Below, piece after piece: positions 24,986-34,612 of a stretch of 64,000 nucleotides of DNA; position 1 is the stretch's first letter, and every line of letters begins with the position of its first letter. The position numbers and the translations under genes are program-made. Where the stretch lies: positions 2,352,501 through 2,416,500 of the forward strand of contig NZ_CP152412.1 of the NCBI RefSeq assembly GCF_038957035.1, written 5' to 3'. This stretch comes from Bradyrhizobium sp. B097. Lineage in GTDB: Bacteria; Pseudomonadota; Alphaproteobacteria; Rhizobiales; Xanthobacteraceae. The notes beneath the pieces are model-generated. The model was given only the letters and a program-made list of their open reading frames with translations, ran no database searches and was not told where the DNA came from.

Positions 24986-26722
24986 ATGCATGAACTCATT
25001 CGCGATATCACGCTCTGTATCCTGTTTGCCTGGGGAATTGGGCTGCTCGCCCATTTCTCCCGGCAACCGCTGATACTGGCCTACCTTATCGCCGGCTTTT
25101 TCATTGGTCCATTCGGCATGGGCTGGGTCAAGTCCCAGGAGTCGATCAGCGTCATCTCCGAGCTTGGCCTGATCTTCATGCTGTTCATGATCGGGCTGGA
25201 AATCGACCTCAAGAAGATCATCCGTGCCGGCAAGGTCATCCTGTTCGCCGGCGCCGGCGAGCTGATCGGCGGCTGCCTGATCGGCGTGGCGTTCTTTGCC
25301 GGGATCGGGCTTGCGATCGGCGGCGGCAAGTTCGATGCGGTCTATCTCTGCGTCGCCTGCGCGTTGTCCTCGACCGTGATCATCGTCAAGGTGCTCTACG
25401 AGAAGCGCGAGCTGGACACGCTGCCGGGCCGCATCACGCTCGGCGTGCTGGTGCTGCAGGACATCTTCGCGATCCTGTTCCTGGCGGTGCAGCCGAGCCT
25501 CGACAACCTGCAGATCAGCGTCGTGCTGCTGTCGATCGCCCGCGTTGCGGTGCTGGTCGCGACCGCGCTGGTGCTGAGCCGCTACGTGCTGCCGCGGCTG
25601 TTCCACCAGATCGCGCGCCGGCCCGAGCTCGTGCTGCTCGGCGCGCTCGCCTGGTGCTTTCTGATCGGCGAGATCGCCGAGCGGCTGCATCTGTCGCGCG
25701 AGATGGGCTCGCTGGTCGCCGGCGTCTCGATCTCGACCTTTCCCTACGCGCTCGACGTCACCGCCAAGGTCACGACGCTGCGGGATTTCTTCATCACGCT
25801 GTTCTTCGTCGCGCTCGGCATGACGATCCCGATCCCGGGCTTACAGGTGATCTGGCTCGCGCTTGTGATCGCGGCCTTCACGGTGGTGAGCCGCCTGGTC
25901 ACGACATTCACGCCGCTCTATCTGATGAAGCAGGGCCTGCGCGCCAGCCTGCTGCCGGCGATCAATCTGGCGCAGATTTCCGAGTTCTCGCTGGTGGTGA
26001 TCCAGACCGGGGTCGCCGCCAACCATATCGGGACCGAAACCGCGAATGCGGTCTCGTTCGCCTTCGTGGTGCTGGCGGTGCTCTCCACCTTCGCGATGGC
26101 CCGCAGCGATCAGATCGTGCGCGGCCTGATCGGTCCGTTGAAGCGGATCGGGCTGCGTGATCTCGACCATCGACGCGCGGGCGGCGGCGCATCCGGGCAG
26201 GAGGCGGAGGAACATGGCGAAATCCGGCGCATCGTGATCCTCGGCTTTTTCCGTGCCGCGAGCGCGCTGATCAGCCAGATCGAGCGGCAGAACCAGTCGC
26301 TGCTCGAGCAGATCAGCGTCATCGACTTCAACCCGCTGGTGTTCCGCACGCTGACCGACCGCGGCATGCACGTGATCTATGGCGATATCAGCAATGTCGA
26401 TACGCTGGTTCATGCCGGCATCGGCAAGGCCGAGATCATCATTCTGAGCGTGCCGGATTTTCTCTTGGTCGGTGCCGACAATGAGAAGCTGGTGCGCCAC
26501 GTCCGCGCCCTGAATCCGACCGCGAAGGTGGTTGCCACCGCCGATCTCCTGACCGGTGTCGACGACCTCTACGACGCCGGCGCCGACTACGTGACGGTGA
26601 CCCGGCTTAGCGACGCCGGCGAGCTCTATTCGGTGATCGAGGCCGCCGACGCCGGCCTGCTCGACGACAAGCGCGCGGAGCTGGACGTCCAGCTCAGCGA
26701 CCGGCGCGAGGTGCTGCCGTAA
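24986..26722 (+). CDS. Monovalent cation:proton antiporter-2 (CPA2) family protein with TrkA-N domain
   Basis: A 578-residue protein: about 12 membrane helices (residues 5-385) typical of KefB/YbaL-type CPA2 antiporters, then a cytoplasmic nucleotide-binding TrkA-N domain (RRIVILGFFRAASALISQI, about residue 413 on) that gates transport. The glycine motif usual in TrkA-N is altered (GFFRAAS instead of GxGxxG), so nucleotide binding may be weak. Likely K+/H+ or Na+/H+ exchange. Stands alone, followed by a repeat. Confidence 0.9.
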   Translation: MHELIRDITLCILFAWGIGLLAHFSRQPLILAYLIAGFFIGPFGMGWVKSQESISVISELGLIFMLFMIGLEIDLKKIIRAGKVILFAGAGELIGGCLIGVAFFAGIGLAIGGGKFDAVYLCVACALSSTVIIVKVLYEKRELDTLPGRITLGVLVLQDIFAILFLAVQPSLDNLQISVVLLSIARVAVLVATALVLSRYVLPRLFHQIARRPELVLLGALAWCFLIGEIAERLHLSREMGSLVAGVSISTFPYALDVTAKVTTLRDFFITLFFVALGMTIPIPGLQVIWLALVIAAFTVVSRLVTTFTPLYLMKQGLRASLLPAINLAQISEFSLVVIQTGVAANHIGTETANAVSFAFVVLAVLSTFAMARSDQIVRGLIGPLKRIGLRDLDHRRAGGGASGQEAEEHGEIRRIVILGFFRAASALISQIERQNQSLLEQISVIDFNPLVFRTLTDRGMHVIYGDISNVDTLVHAGIGKAEIIILSVPDFLLVGADNEKLVRHVRALNPTAKVVATADLLTGVDDLYDAGADYVTVTRLSDAGELYSVIEAADAGLLDDKRAELDVQLSDRREVLP

Positions 26723-26751
26723 GCGAGATCCGGCTCAAACAAGGCAGCCTT

Positions 26752-26832
26752 GTAGCCCGGATGGAGCGAAGCGAAATCCGGGGACTTTGCCTGCGGGGAT
26801 GCCCCGGATTTCGCTTCGCTTCATCCGGGCTA
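26752..26832. repeat. Palindromic intergenic repeat (GTAGCCCGGATG type)
   Basis: Left arm GTAGCCCGGATGGAGCGAAG and right arm CTTCATCCGGGCTAC are inverted, with AGCGAAATCCGGGG / CCCCGGATTTCGCT inside, making a near-perfect hairpin of about 35 base pairs. It fills much of the gap before ribB; downstream of it (26833-26940) no FMN-riboswitch consensus was recognised. Confidence 0.85.
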
Positions 26833-26940
26833 CGGGCCGCTGGTATGCCTGCCGGACGCATGGCGGGTTGCATAATGATACTGGCGCTGACATCGGAACC
26901 CGGCTAATCCACTGCCTGCATAAAGCGAGATGTCAGGACA

Positions 26941-28017
26941 ATGGCCGATACGATCCAGGAAGTGCTGCAAGCCTTTGCGAAGGGTGAACTCGTCGTCGTC
27001 ACCGACGATGACGATCGGGAAGGCGAGGGCGATTTGATCGTCGCGGCGTCGTTCTGCACGGCGGAAAAGATGGCCTTCATCATCCGCCACACCTCCGGCA
27101 TCGTGTGCGCGCCGATCACCACCGAGGACGCCCGCCGGCTGCGGCTCGACCCGATGGTGGCGCATAACGAGTCCAACCACACCACGGCCTTCACCGTCTC
27201 GATCGACTACAAGCCCGATGGCGGCACCGGCATCTCCGCCGACGAACGCGCCTCCTGCTGCCGCGCGCTCGCCAATCCCAACGCCGGCGCCAACGATTTC
27301 GCACGCCCCGGACACATCTTCCCGCTGATCGCGCGCGACGGCGGCGTGCTGCTGCGCTCCGGTCACACCGAAGCCGCGGTCGATCTGTGCCGGCTCTCCG
27401 GCCTGCCGCCAGTCGGCGTCATCAGCGAGCTGATGAACGACGATGGAACCGTGATGAAGGGCGAGCAGGTCGCGAAATTCGCTGCTGCCCACAAGCTCAA
27501 GCATGTCACGATCGCGGACATGATCGCCTATCGCCAGGCACGCGAGAAGCTGATCGAGCGGGTCGCGACCTTCACCACCGAAAGCCCGATCGGCCCCCTG
27601 CAGGGCTATGCCTATCGCTCGCCCTTCGACGAGATCATGCATGCCGCGTTCGTCTATAACGGCATCGGCGATGGCCGGGACGTGCTGACCCGGCTGCACA
27701 AGCCCAATATCGTGACGGACCTCTTCACCGGTCCGGCGCGCATGGAAGCCGTGTTGCGGCACTTCAAGGCTGCCGGCCGCGGCGTGCTGGTCTATCTGCG
27801 CGACGGTGCCGCCGGTGTTCCGGTCCAGCCGGTGAGCGAGCAGAAGTCGGCGGAGGCCGATCGCAACAAGCAATGGCGCGAGGTCGGCGTCGGCGCGCAG
27901 ATCCTGCGCGATCTCGGCATCACCTCGATCCGCCACCTGACCTCTTCGGTGCACGACTACAAGGGTTTGTCCGGTTTCGGCATCGAGATCGTGTCGAACG
28001 AGAGGCTGGAGTGCTAG
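26941..28017 (+). CDS. ribB: 3,4-dihydroxy-2-butanone 4-phosphate synthase with degenerate GTP-cyclohydrolase-II-like tail (RibBX type)
   Basis: A 358-residue protein. Residues 1-200 form a complete RibB domain: the acidic loop TDDDDREGEGDLIVAA, HTSGIVCAPIT, TTAFTVSID and ARPGHIFPLIAR with HTEAAVDLCRL. It makes the four-carbon unit of riboflavin. Residues about 206-358 follow the RibA fold (TESPIGPLQGY ... WREVGVGAQILRDLGI) but the three zinc cysteines are gone: the usual ECLTGD...CDCG region reads KPNIVTDLFTGPARM. GTP cyclohydrolase activity is thus very unlikely; a separate RibA must exist elsewhere. Confidence 0.93.
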   Translation: MADTIQEVLQAFAKGELVVVTDDDDREGEGDLIVAASFCTAEKMAFIIRHTSGIVCAPITTEDARRLRLDPMVAHNESNHTTAFTVSIDYKPDGGTGISADERASCCRALANPNAGANDFARPGHIFPLIARDGGVLLRSGHTEAAVDLCRLSGLPPVGVISELMNDDGTVMKGEQVAKFAAAHKLKHVTIADMIAYRQAREKLIERVATFTTESPIGPLQGYAYRSPFDEIMHAAFVYNGIGDGRDVLTRLHKPNIVTDLFTGPARMEAVLRHFKAAGRGVLVYLRDGAAGVPVQPVSEQKSAEADRNKQWREVGVGAQILRDLGITSIRHLTSSVHDYKGLSGFGIEIVSNERLEC

Positions 28018-28019
28018 CA

Positions 28020-28098
28020 CCCGTCATTCCGGGGCGATGCGTTAGCATCGAACCCGGAATCTCGAGATTTTACGCTCTCGCGTGCCCCGGAATGACAA
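28020..28098. repeat. Palindromic intergenic repeat, GTCATTCCGGGGC family, copy 1
   Basis: Begins CCGTCATTCCGGGGCGATGC, ends GCCCCGGAATGAC; inner arms GCGATGC-GTTA-GCATCG. Other copies lie at 30447-30548 and 42671-42778. Placed between ribB and gcdH. Confidence 0.85.
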
Positions 28099-28180
28099 TG
28101 GTCCCAATTCAATTGCGCTTCGCAGCATAGCGCTTTAATTTATCCGCCAATTTCCGAGAGACGATGCGAAAGGATGTTTC

Positions 28181-29395
28181 ATGAGCGTGCGCCCCCAGTC
28201 CAAGGACAAGCCGGCTGCCGCCAGCTTCCAGTGGGATGATCCGTTCCTGCTCGACGACCAGCTCACCGAAGACGAGCGCCTGATCCGCGACACCGCGCGG
28301 GCCTATGCGCAGGACAAGCTGTTGCCGCGGGTCACCAAGGCCTATCTGGAAGAGAAGACCGACCGCGAGATCTTCAACGAGATGGGCGAACTCGGCCTGA
28401 TCGGCGTGACGCTGCCCGAGGAATATGGCTGCGCCAACGCGAGCTACGTCGCTTACGGCCTGGTGGCGCGCGAGATCGAGCGGGTCGATAGCGGCTATCG
28501 CTCGATGAATTCGGTGCAGTCGTCGCTGGTGATGTATCCGATCTACGCCTATGGCGACGAGAACCAGCGCAAGAAATATCTGCCCAAGCTCGCGACCGGC
28601 GAATGGGTCGGCTGCTTCGGCCTGACCGAGCCGGATGCCGGTTCCGATCCCGGCGGCATGAAGACCCGCGCTGAGAAGGTGGCCGACGGCTACAAGCTGA
28701 ACGGCTCCAAGATGTGGATCTCGAATGCGCCGATCGCCGACGTGTTCGTGGTGTGGGCCAAGTCGGCCGCGCATGACAACCAGATCCGCGGCTTCATCCT
28801 CGAGAAGGGCATGAAGGGCCTGTCGGCGCCGAAGGTCGGCGGCAAGCTCTCGCTGCGTGCCTCGATCACCGGCGAGATCGTGCTCGACAACGTCGTGGTG
28901 CCGGAAAGCGCGCTGCTGCCCAACGTCTCCGGCCTCAAGGGCCCGTTCGGCTGCCTCAACCGCGCCCGCTACGGCATCTCCTGGGGAGCGCTCGGCGCCG
29001 CCGAGGACTGCATGCACCGCGCGCGGCAATACACGCTCGACCGCAAGCAGTTTGGCCGGCCGCTCGCCGCCACCCAGCTGGTGCAGAAGAAGCTCGCCGA
29101 CATGGAGACCGAGATCGCGCTCGGCCTGCAGGCCTCGTTGCGCGTCGGCCGCCTGATGGACGAGGGCAAGATGGCGCCCGAGATGATCTCGATCGTCAAG
29201 CGCAACAATTGCGGCAAGTCGCTCGACATCGCCCGCATGGCGCGCGACATGCACGGCGGCAACGGCATCCAGATCGAGTATCACGTGATGCGTCACGCCG
29301 CCAATCTCGAGACTGTCAACACCTATGAGGGCACGCACGACGTCCATGCGCTGATCCTCGGCCGCGCGATCACCGGCATCCAGGCGTTCTCGTAA
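28181..29395 (+). CDS. gcdH: Glutaryl-CoA dehydrogenase (acyl-CoA dehydrogenase family)
   Basis: A 404-residue FAD enzyme that oxidises and decarboxylates glutaryl-CoA to crotonyl-CoA in lysine, tryptophan and aromatic breakdown. [15 protein letters not shown] near residue 107 and the [14 protein letters not shown] loop are typical of the GCDH group; the catalytic base is E383 in [20 protein letters not shown]. Arginine R107-region contacts to the glutaryl carboxylate are in place. It stands alone between two repeats; the nearby acyl-CoA ligase and hydratase genes are separate units. Confidence 0.93.
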   Translation: MSVRPQSKDKPAAASFQWDDPFLLDDQLTEDERLIRDTARAYAQDKLLPRVTKAYLEEKTDREIFNEMGELGLIGVTLPEEYGCANASYVAYGLVAREIERVDSGYRSMNSVQSSLVMYPIYAYGDENQRKKYLPKLATGEWVGCFGLTEPDAGSDPGGMKTRAEKVADGYKLNGSKMWISNAPIADVFVVWAKSAAHDNQIRGFILEKGMKGLSAPKVGGKLSLRASITGEIVLDNVVVPESALLPNVSGLKGPFGCLNRARYGISWGALGAAEDCMHRARQYTLDRKQFGRPLAATQLVQKKLADMETEIALGLQASLRVGRLMDEGKMAPEMISIVKRNNCGKSLDIARMARDMHGGNGIQIEYHVMRHAANLETVNTYEGTHDVHALILGRAITGIQAFS

Positions 29396-29417
29396 GGGGC
29401 GCCATCCCCGACAGCGT

Positions 29418-29503
29418 AGGATAGGTAGAGCGAAGCGAAACCCATCCTACTGCCCACCATGCGGCTCGCATGATGGGTTTCGCTGCGCTCTACCCATCCT
29501 ACA
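29418..29503. repeat. Palindromic intergenic repeat, GTAGGATGGGT family, copy 1
   Basis: GTAGGATAGGTAGAGCGAAG ... and its inverted arm GCGCTCTACCCATCCTAC; inner arms CGAAACCCATC / GATGGGTTTCG. A shorter copy lies at 47517-47568. It separates gcdH from the MBL gene. Confidence 0.85.
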
Positions 29504-29526
29504 AGATCGCATTCGGGGCACCTCCC

Positions 29527-30444
29527 ATGGTCGACAACGACGACATCCCGTTCAACCGCGATTTTCCGCTGAAGCCCGGCGTGGTCGAGCAGGTCCGGCC
29601 CGGCGTGCGCCGCGTCCTCTGCAACAATCCGAGCCCGTTCACCTTCACCGGCACGGTCAGCTACATCGTAGGGCAGGGCAAGGTCGCGATCATCGACCCC
29701 GGTCCCGACGACGAGGCGCACGCGAAAGCGCTGCTCGATGCGGTCAAGGGCGAAACGGTGACCCACATCCTGGTCACCCATACCCATCGCGACCATTCGC
29801 CGAACACGCCGCGGATCAAGGCCGCGACCGGCGCGCCTGTTTATGCTGAGGGGCCGCACCGCGCCTCGCGCCCGCGCTTCGAGAGCGAGAAGCACAATCC
29901 GGAATCCGGCGCCGACCGCGATTTCCGGCCCGACATCGAGGTCAAGCACGGCGACGTCATCGAGGGCAGTGGCTTCGCGCTGGAGGCGGTGGCCACCCCC
30001 GGCCACACCGCCAACCACCTGGCGTTCGCGTGGGCCGAGCGCAGCATCAATTTCGTCGGCGACCATGTGATGGGCTGGTCGACCTCGATCGTGGCGCCGC
30101 CGGACGGTTCGATGATCGACTACATGGCCTCGCTGGAGCGGCTGGAGCAGCGGCCCGAGCAGCTCTATTTGTCCGGCCACGGCCCGGAGATTCCGGAAGG
30201 CCCACGCTATGTCCGTTTCCTGGCGCGGCATCGCCGGGCACGCGAGGCGTCGATCCTGCATCGTCTCGGCAAGGGCGAGGCCGACATCCCGACCATGGTG
30301 CGGGCGATCTATATCGGGCTCGACCCGCGCCTCGCCAATGCCGCCGGCTATTCGGTGCTGGCGCATCTGGAGGATCTCGTCGCGCGCGGCATCGTGGCGA
30401 CGGATGGCGATCCCGTGATCGGCGGCACGTACCGGATGGCCTGA
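29527..30444 (+). CDS. MBL-fold metallo-hydrolase (LACTB2-like)
   Basis: A 305-residue metallo-beta-lactamase-fold hydrolase. The metal motif THTHRDHSP gives HxHxDH, with later histidines in TPGHTANHLAF, the aspartate in FVGDHVMGWSTSIV and YLSGHGPEI. A C-terminal helical part (residues 240-305, with LDPRLANAAGYSVLAHLEDL) is the winged-helix-like extension of the LACTB2 group, some of which cleave RNA. Whether this one is a nuclease or thioesterase is unknown. Start at ATG 29527, GGGGCACC upstream. Confidence 0.88.
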   Translation: MVDNDDIPFNRDFPLKPGVVEQVRPGVRRVLCNNPSPFTFTGTVSYIVGQGKVAIIDPGPDDEAHAKALLDAVKGETVTHILVTHTHRDHSPNTPRIKAATGAPVYAEGPHRASRPRFESEKHNPESGADRDFRPDIEVKHGDVIEGSGFALEAVATPGHTANHLAFAWAERSINFVGDHVMGWSTSIVAPPDGSMIDYMASLERLEQRPEQLYLSGHGPEIPEGPRYVRFLARHRRAREASILHRLGKGEADIPTMVRAIYIGLDPRLANAAGYSVLAHLEDLVARGIVATDGDPVIGGTYRMA

Positions 30445-30446
30445 TT

Positions 30447-30548
30447 GTCATTCCGGGGCGTGCGAAGCACGAGCCCGGAATCCATCGCACAGCTAACTCT
30501 GAGGTTCAATGGATTCCGGGTTCTCGCTTCGCGAGCCCCGGAATGACG
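30447..30548. repeat. Palindromic intergenic repeat, GTCATTCCGGGGC family, copy 2
   Basis: TCATTCCGGGGCGTGCGAAG ... GAGCCCCGGAATGACGA, with inner CCCGGAATCCAT / ATGGATTCCGGG. It occupies nearly the whole gap between the MBL gene and the convergent DUF1499 gene and ends just past that gene's stop codon region. Confidence 0.85.
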
Positions 30549-30550
30549 AG

Positions 30551-31408
30551 CTATTTCTTCACCGACTTCGCCGGCGGCGCCTTCGGTGCGACCGGGACCG
30601 CCTTCTTCGCCGGCTTGGCGTTCTCGTTGTCGGCGGCGGTGTTGAGGTCCTCGATCAGCTTCTTAACCCGCGCGGCGTTACTGCCGAGGTCGGCGTCGAA
30701 ATAGCGCGAGGCGGAGCGGATATCGACGCGCGAGTCCTCGTCGTCAGGCGTGACCCGGATCGAGACGTCCTCGCGGAAGCCCATGATCGGCGTGCGGGCC
30801 ACCGCCTCGATGCGGCCGATCCGGCGCGGCGGCTGCGGCGCGCGTGCGTCGATGACGAGCCATTTGCGGCGGTTCACCAGCCGCAAGGTCATCTCATAGG
30901 CACGGTCGACCGGGGTTTCCAGTTCGACGGTTTCGATATCGGGATAGGCGGCGCGCTGCTTCTCGGCCGAATAGAGGCCGGCATAGGCGGCCGGGTTGGT
31001 GCCTTCGCCGGTGCGCAGCCGTGCCAGCGCCTCGAATTTCGGCGGGTCGATCGCGTCGGTGGTGACGTCGTAGATCCGCGGCAGCTTGCGGTACTGATAG
31101 GTGAGATAGGCCGGGTAGCCGAGGATCGCGGCGTCGATCAGGAACGCGAGCAGGATCCGGCCCATGCCGCGGGTGCCGTTCTGCCAGATCGCGGCGAAGG
31201 CGGCCAGCCCGAGCAGGATCGACAGGCCGGCCAGGCCCAGCGCGCCGAAGAAGGTCGCCAGCGCCGGCTTGACCTCCAGGAACCCGAACCGGACGATGAT
31301 GATCGAAACCACCACCGCGACGACGGAGAAGATGGCGAGGTTGCGCGACCAGGTGGCGAGACCGGACACGGGCTCCTGCTGGTAGGGAGCGGAAAACCTG
31401 CGCGCCAT
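30551..31408 (-). CDS. DUF1499 domain membrane protein
   Basis: A 285-residue protein with three predicted membrane segments (about 23-42, 50-74 and 83-103), then a soluble DUF1499 domain: YPDIETVELETPVDRAYEMTLRLV, RRIGRIEAVARTPIMGF, VSIRVTPDDEDSRVDIRSAS. The last 25 residues are a lysine/alanine/proline tail (AKPAKKAVPVAPKAPP). Family function is unknown. It may be read through from the acyl-CoA ligase side only across a 267-base gap with a repeat, so it is probably its own unit. Confidence 0.85.
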   Translation of the reverse strand: MARRFSAPYQQEPVSGLATWSRNLAIFSVVAVVVSIIIVRFGFLEVKPALATFFGALGLAGLSILLGLAAFAAIWQNGTRGMGRILLAFLIDAAILGYPAYLTYQYRKLPRIYDVTTDAIDPPKFEALARLRTGEGTNPAAYAGLYSAEKQRAAYPDIETVELETPVDRAYEMTLRLVNRRKWLVIDARAPQPPRRIGRIEAVARTPIMGFREDVSIRVTPDDEDSRVDIRSASRYFDADLGSNAARVKKLIEDLNTAADNENAKPAKKAVPVAPKAPPAKSVKK

Positions 31409-31504
31409 CGTCGAAAAATCTGCCGGTTGAGATGTCCTTGGGCGACCTCAGCCGCCGCCAATGTTCGTGTGAGACCACGGACCTGCGGCGAATTCAAGGG
31501 TCTT

Positions 31505-31668
31505 ACCCTCCCCTGGAGGGGGAGGGTCGACGCGAATGAAATGAGCGGCGGGGCGGGGTGATCCCTCAGCACGGGCACCTGTCTCAGTGGAGGGACTGTC
31601 ATCCCACCTCGATTCGCATTTCGCTGCGCTTCATGCGAACCGATCCTCCCCCTCCAGGGGAGGATGAC
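31505..31668. repeat. Palindromic intergenic repeat (CCTCCCCTGGAGG type)
   Basis: CCCTCCCCTGGAGGGGGAGG on the left is matched by TCCTCCCCCTCCAGGGGAGG on the right, with GACGCGAATGAA / TTCATGCGAA-like inner arms. It lies between the ligase gene and the DUF1499 gene. The remaining 90 bases upstream of DUF1499 have no clear signal. Confidence 0.75.
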
Positions 31669-31675
31669 AGCTCGC

Positions 31676-33304
31676 CTACGCCGCGGCGGTCGGGAACGTG
31701 TAATCCTTGAACTGGTCGCGCAGCGCTGTCTTCAAGATCTTGCCGGTCGCGGTGTGGGGAATGCCGTCGACGAAGGCGACGTCGTCGGGCATCCACCATT
31801 TGGCGATCTTGCCATCCATGAATTTCAGGATGTCCTCGCGCGTGGCGCTCTCGCCCTGCTTGAGCTGCACGATCAGCAGCGGCCGCTCGTCCCATTTGGG
31901 GTGATGGACGCCGATCACGGCCGCTTCCGCCACCGCCGGGTGGCCGACCGCGAGGTTCTCGAGATCGATCGAGGAGATCCATTCGCCGCCGGACTTGATC
32001 ACGTCCTTGGAGCGGTCGGTGATCCGCATGTAGCCGTGCTCGTCCATCGTCGAGACGTCGCCGGTGTCGAAAAAGCCGGCCTCGTCGAGGATGTTGCTAT
32101 CGATCCGGAAGTAGGCCTTGGCGATCGCGGGGCCGGAGACCTTGAGACGGCCGAAGGTCTTGCCGTCCCACGGCAGCTCCTTGCCGGCATCGTCGGTGAT
32201 CTTCATCTCGACGCCGAACGGCGGGTAGCCCTGGGTCTGCAGGATGTCGAGCCGCTCCTCGCCACTGCGATCGGTGAACGGCGGCTTCAGCGTGGCGAGC
32301 GTGCCGAGCGGGCTCATCTCGGTCATGCCCCAAGCGTGGCGCACCTGGCTGCCCATGTCGAGGAACGCCTTGATCATCGAGCGCGGCATCGCCGAGCCGC
32401 CGCAGATCACCATCTGCAGATCCGGCAGCTTGACGTTGTTGGCCGCCATGTATTGCAGCAGCATCAGCCACACCGTCGGGACGCCCGCGGTATGGGTGAC
32501 CTTCTCGGTCGACAGCAGCTCGTACACCGAGGCGCCGTCGAGCTTCGGGCCGGGCATCACCAGCTTGGTGCCCATCGACGGTGCGGAGAACGCGATGCCC
32601 CAGCTGTTGGCATGGAACAAGGGCACCACCGGGAGCATTGTGTCCGCGGCGGAGGTGCCGAGCGCGTCCTTCGAGTTGGCCATCAGCGCGTGCAACACGT
32701 TGGACCGGTGCGAATACAGGACACCCTTGGGATCGCCCGTCGTGCCGGACGTGTAGCACATCGCCGCAGCGGTGTTCTCGTCGAAGGTCTTCCACTCGAA
32801 TTTGCCGTCGGATGCCGCGATCCAGTCCTCATAGGCGACCGCGTTCTTCAGCGTGGTCTGCGGCATGTGCGCTTTGTCGGTCAGCACCACGTAGCGCTCG
32901 ACGCTCGGCAGCTGGCTGGCGATCTTCTCCAGCACCGGGACGAAGGTGAGGTCGGTGATGACGATGCGGTCCTGGGCGTGGTTGACGATCCAGGCGATCT
33001 GCTCCGGAAACAGTCGTGGATTGACCGTATGGCAGATCGCGCCGATCCCCATGATGCCGTACCAGACCTCGAGGTGGCGCCAGGTGTTCCAGGCGATGGT
33101 GGCGACGCGGTCGCCGAGCTTGATGCCGTCGCGTTCGAGGCTCTGCGAGACCTTCAGCGCGCGGGCGTGGATTTGGGCGTAGTTGGTGCGATGAATGGGG
33201 CCTTCGACCGACCGGGTCACGACTTCCCGCGTGCCGTGATATTTGGCGGCGTGCTCAATAATCTTGTGACATAGCAAGGGCCAATCTTGCATCAAGCCAA
33301 GCAT
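31676..33304 (-). CDS. Long-chain fatty-acid/medium-chain acyl-CoA ligase (AMP-binding)
   Basis: A 542-residue ANL-superfamily adenylating enzyme. The P-loop [11 protein letters not shown] is at residues 184-194; [44 protein letters not shown] (hinge and aspartate) and the late [14 protein letters not shown] with the catalytic lysine are all present. It activates a carboxylic acid to its CoA thioester; the closest pattern is medium/long-chain ligases. The ATG at 33304 has GGAGGG 8 bases upstream; an in-frame TTG just ahead is less well placed. Stands alone. Confidence 0.92.
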   Translation of the reverse strand: MLGLMQDWPLLCHKIIEHAAKYHGTREVVTRSVEGPIHRTNYAQIHARALKVSQSLERDGIKLGDRVATIAWNTWRHLEVWYGIMGIGAICHTVNPRLFPEQIAWIVNHAQDRIVITDLTFVPVLEKIASQLPSVERYVVLTDKAHMPQTTLKNAVAYEDWIAASDGKFEWKTFDENTAAAMCYTSGTTGDPKGVLYSHRSNVLHALMANSKDALGTSAADTMLPVVPLFHANSWGIAFSAPSMGTKLVMPGPKLDGASVYELLSTEKVTHTAGVPTVWLMLLQYMAANNVKLPDLQMVICGGSAMPRSMIKAFLDMGSQVRHAWGMTEMSPLGTLATLKPPFTDRSGEERLDILQTQGYPPFGVEMKITDDAGKELPWDGKTFGRLKVSGPAIAKAYFRIDSNILDEAGFFDTGDVSTMDEHGYMRITDRSKDVIKSGGEWISSIDLENLAVGHPAVAEAAVIGVHHPKWDERPLLIVQLKQGESATREDILKFMDGKIAKWWMPDDVAFVDGIPHTATGKILKTALRDQFKDYTFPTAAA

Positions 33305-33380
33305 ACGCAAATCCCTCCTCGATCCTCACGCATGATCCGCCGGCATCTTGGACGGCCGGCAGTAAGATCATGGAACTGAC

Positions 33381-34589
33381 ATGAACTGTAGCGCGGAGAA
33401 AGCAAGCCGAAAATGGCCTGATGGCGCGTTTCGTCGCGGTGGCGCGGCAATGGTTACCGCTGCCGCCGCGCTGCTTTGCCTTGGCATGCAAGCGGGGCCC
33501 GTGCAGGCCGCCCGCGGCGCGCCTGGCTTTCCATGGGACGATCTGTTCGGCACCCGGCCGCACAGGGCGCACAAGGCGGTCCGCCGCTCAGCGGTGCCGC
33601 TGCCGAAGCCACGCCCCGCCGAGGCGCCAGCAGCAGCTGACGCGCCTGCGGCAGCTCGCGCGCCTGTGGCCGCGGAGCCCGAGCCGCCGGCGGCTGCGGC
33701 ACGGCCACAGGCTGCGCCTGCCGAGGCTGCCAGGGCCGGCGAGACGGCGAGGCCAGCCGAAGCAGCCAAGCCCGCCGAGCCGCCCAGGCCGCAGCTCTCG
33801 GCCTGCCGGCAGGCGCTGACCGAGGAGATCGCGATCGCGCCGAGCATTCCGGATATCCACGGCGCCGGCGGCTGCGGCGGCGAGGATCTGGTGCGGCTCG
33901 AGGCCATCGTGCTGCCGGACAAGCGCAAGGTCGCGGTCAAGCCCGCGGCGATCCTCCGCTGCAAGATGGCAAGTGCGGTCGCCGGCTGGGTGCGCACCGA
34001 TATCGCGCCGCTGGCGCAGAGCCTCGGGGGCGGGATCAGCAATCTCGACAATTTCGACTCGTTCGAATGCCGTGGCCGCAACCGCATCGCCGGCGCACAG
34101 CTCTCCGAACATGGCCGCGCCAATGCGCTCGACGTGCGCGCCTTCGGTCTTGCCAACGGCAAGTCGATCTCGCTGACCGACCGCAGCGTGCCGCGCGATC
34201 TGCGCGAGACCGTGCTGCATTCGGTCTGCGCCCGGTTCTCCACCGTGCTCGGCCCGGGCTCGGATTGGTACCACGAGGACCACATCCATCTCGACCTGAC
34301 GGAGCGTCGCAACAATTACCGGATCTGCCAGTGGAACGTTTACGATCCGCTGCCGCATGTCGCGCCGCTGTTGCCGGCCGAGCGTCCCGAAGAGGCGCCG
34401 CCGCGCGAGGTCGCCGCAAAATCGGACGCGTCCAAGCCGGACTCATCCAAGCCGGACCGATCCGAAGCCGACCGCGGCAAGGCCGATGAGCCGGATGCGG
34501 CGAAATCGGATGATGCGGCCGCGCCCGACGGCGCTGCCGAGACCAAGCCGCAGCCAACAAAAAAGCGCCGGCAGAGCCGGCGCCTTTGA
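33381..34589 (+). CDS. Extensin-like C-terminal domain protein, secreted
   Basis: A 402-residue protein. Signal peptide ending near AGPVQA-AR (about residue 43), a long Ala/Pro/Glu-rich low-complexity linker (about 60-140), then the extensin-like domain with two-Cys pairs (LSACRQAL, GAGGCGGEDL) and SEHGRANALDVRAF and WYHEDHIHLDL. Those His/Asp residues resemble D,D-carboxypeptidase zinc sites of the VanY/MepA type. The tail is K/S/D-rich. A role on peptidoglycan is inference; the next gene is an L,D-transpeptidase facing it. The terminator overlaps its last codons. Confidence 0.87.
   Translation: MNCSAEKASRKWPDGAFRRGGAAMVTAAAALLCLGMQAGPVQAARGAPGFPWDDLFGTRPHRAHKAVRRSAVPLPKPRPAEAPAAADAPAAARAPVAAEPEPPAAAARPQAAPAEAARAGETARPAEAAKPAEPPRPQLSACRQALTEEIAIAPSIPDIHGAGGCGGEDLVRLEAIVLPDKRKVAVKPAAILRCKMASAVAGWVRTDIAPLAQSLGGGISNLDNFDSFECRGRNRIAGAQLSEHGRANALDVRAFGLANGKSISLTDRSVPRDLRETVLHSVCARFSTVLGPGSDWYHEDHIHLDLTERRNNYRICQWNVYDPLPHVAPLLPAERPEEAPPREVAAKSDASKPDSSKPDRSEADRGKADEPDAAKSDDAAAPDGAAETKPQPTKKRRQSRRL
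34565..34587. terminator. Terminator hairpin at the end of the extensin-like gene
   Basis: GCGCCGGC - AGA - GCCGGCGC, with six A before and CTTT after. The 8-base-pair stem works in both directions for the two convergent genes. It is inside the last codons of the plus-strand gene. Confidence 0.75.
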
Positions 34590-34612
34590 TCGCGATTGCG
34601 ACGTGTTTGGGA

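Noticed and set aside
26833..26940. FMN riboswitch upstream of ribB
   Set aside because: Looked for the RFN consensus in the leader; the expected conserved boxes were not seen.
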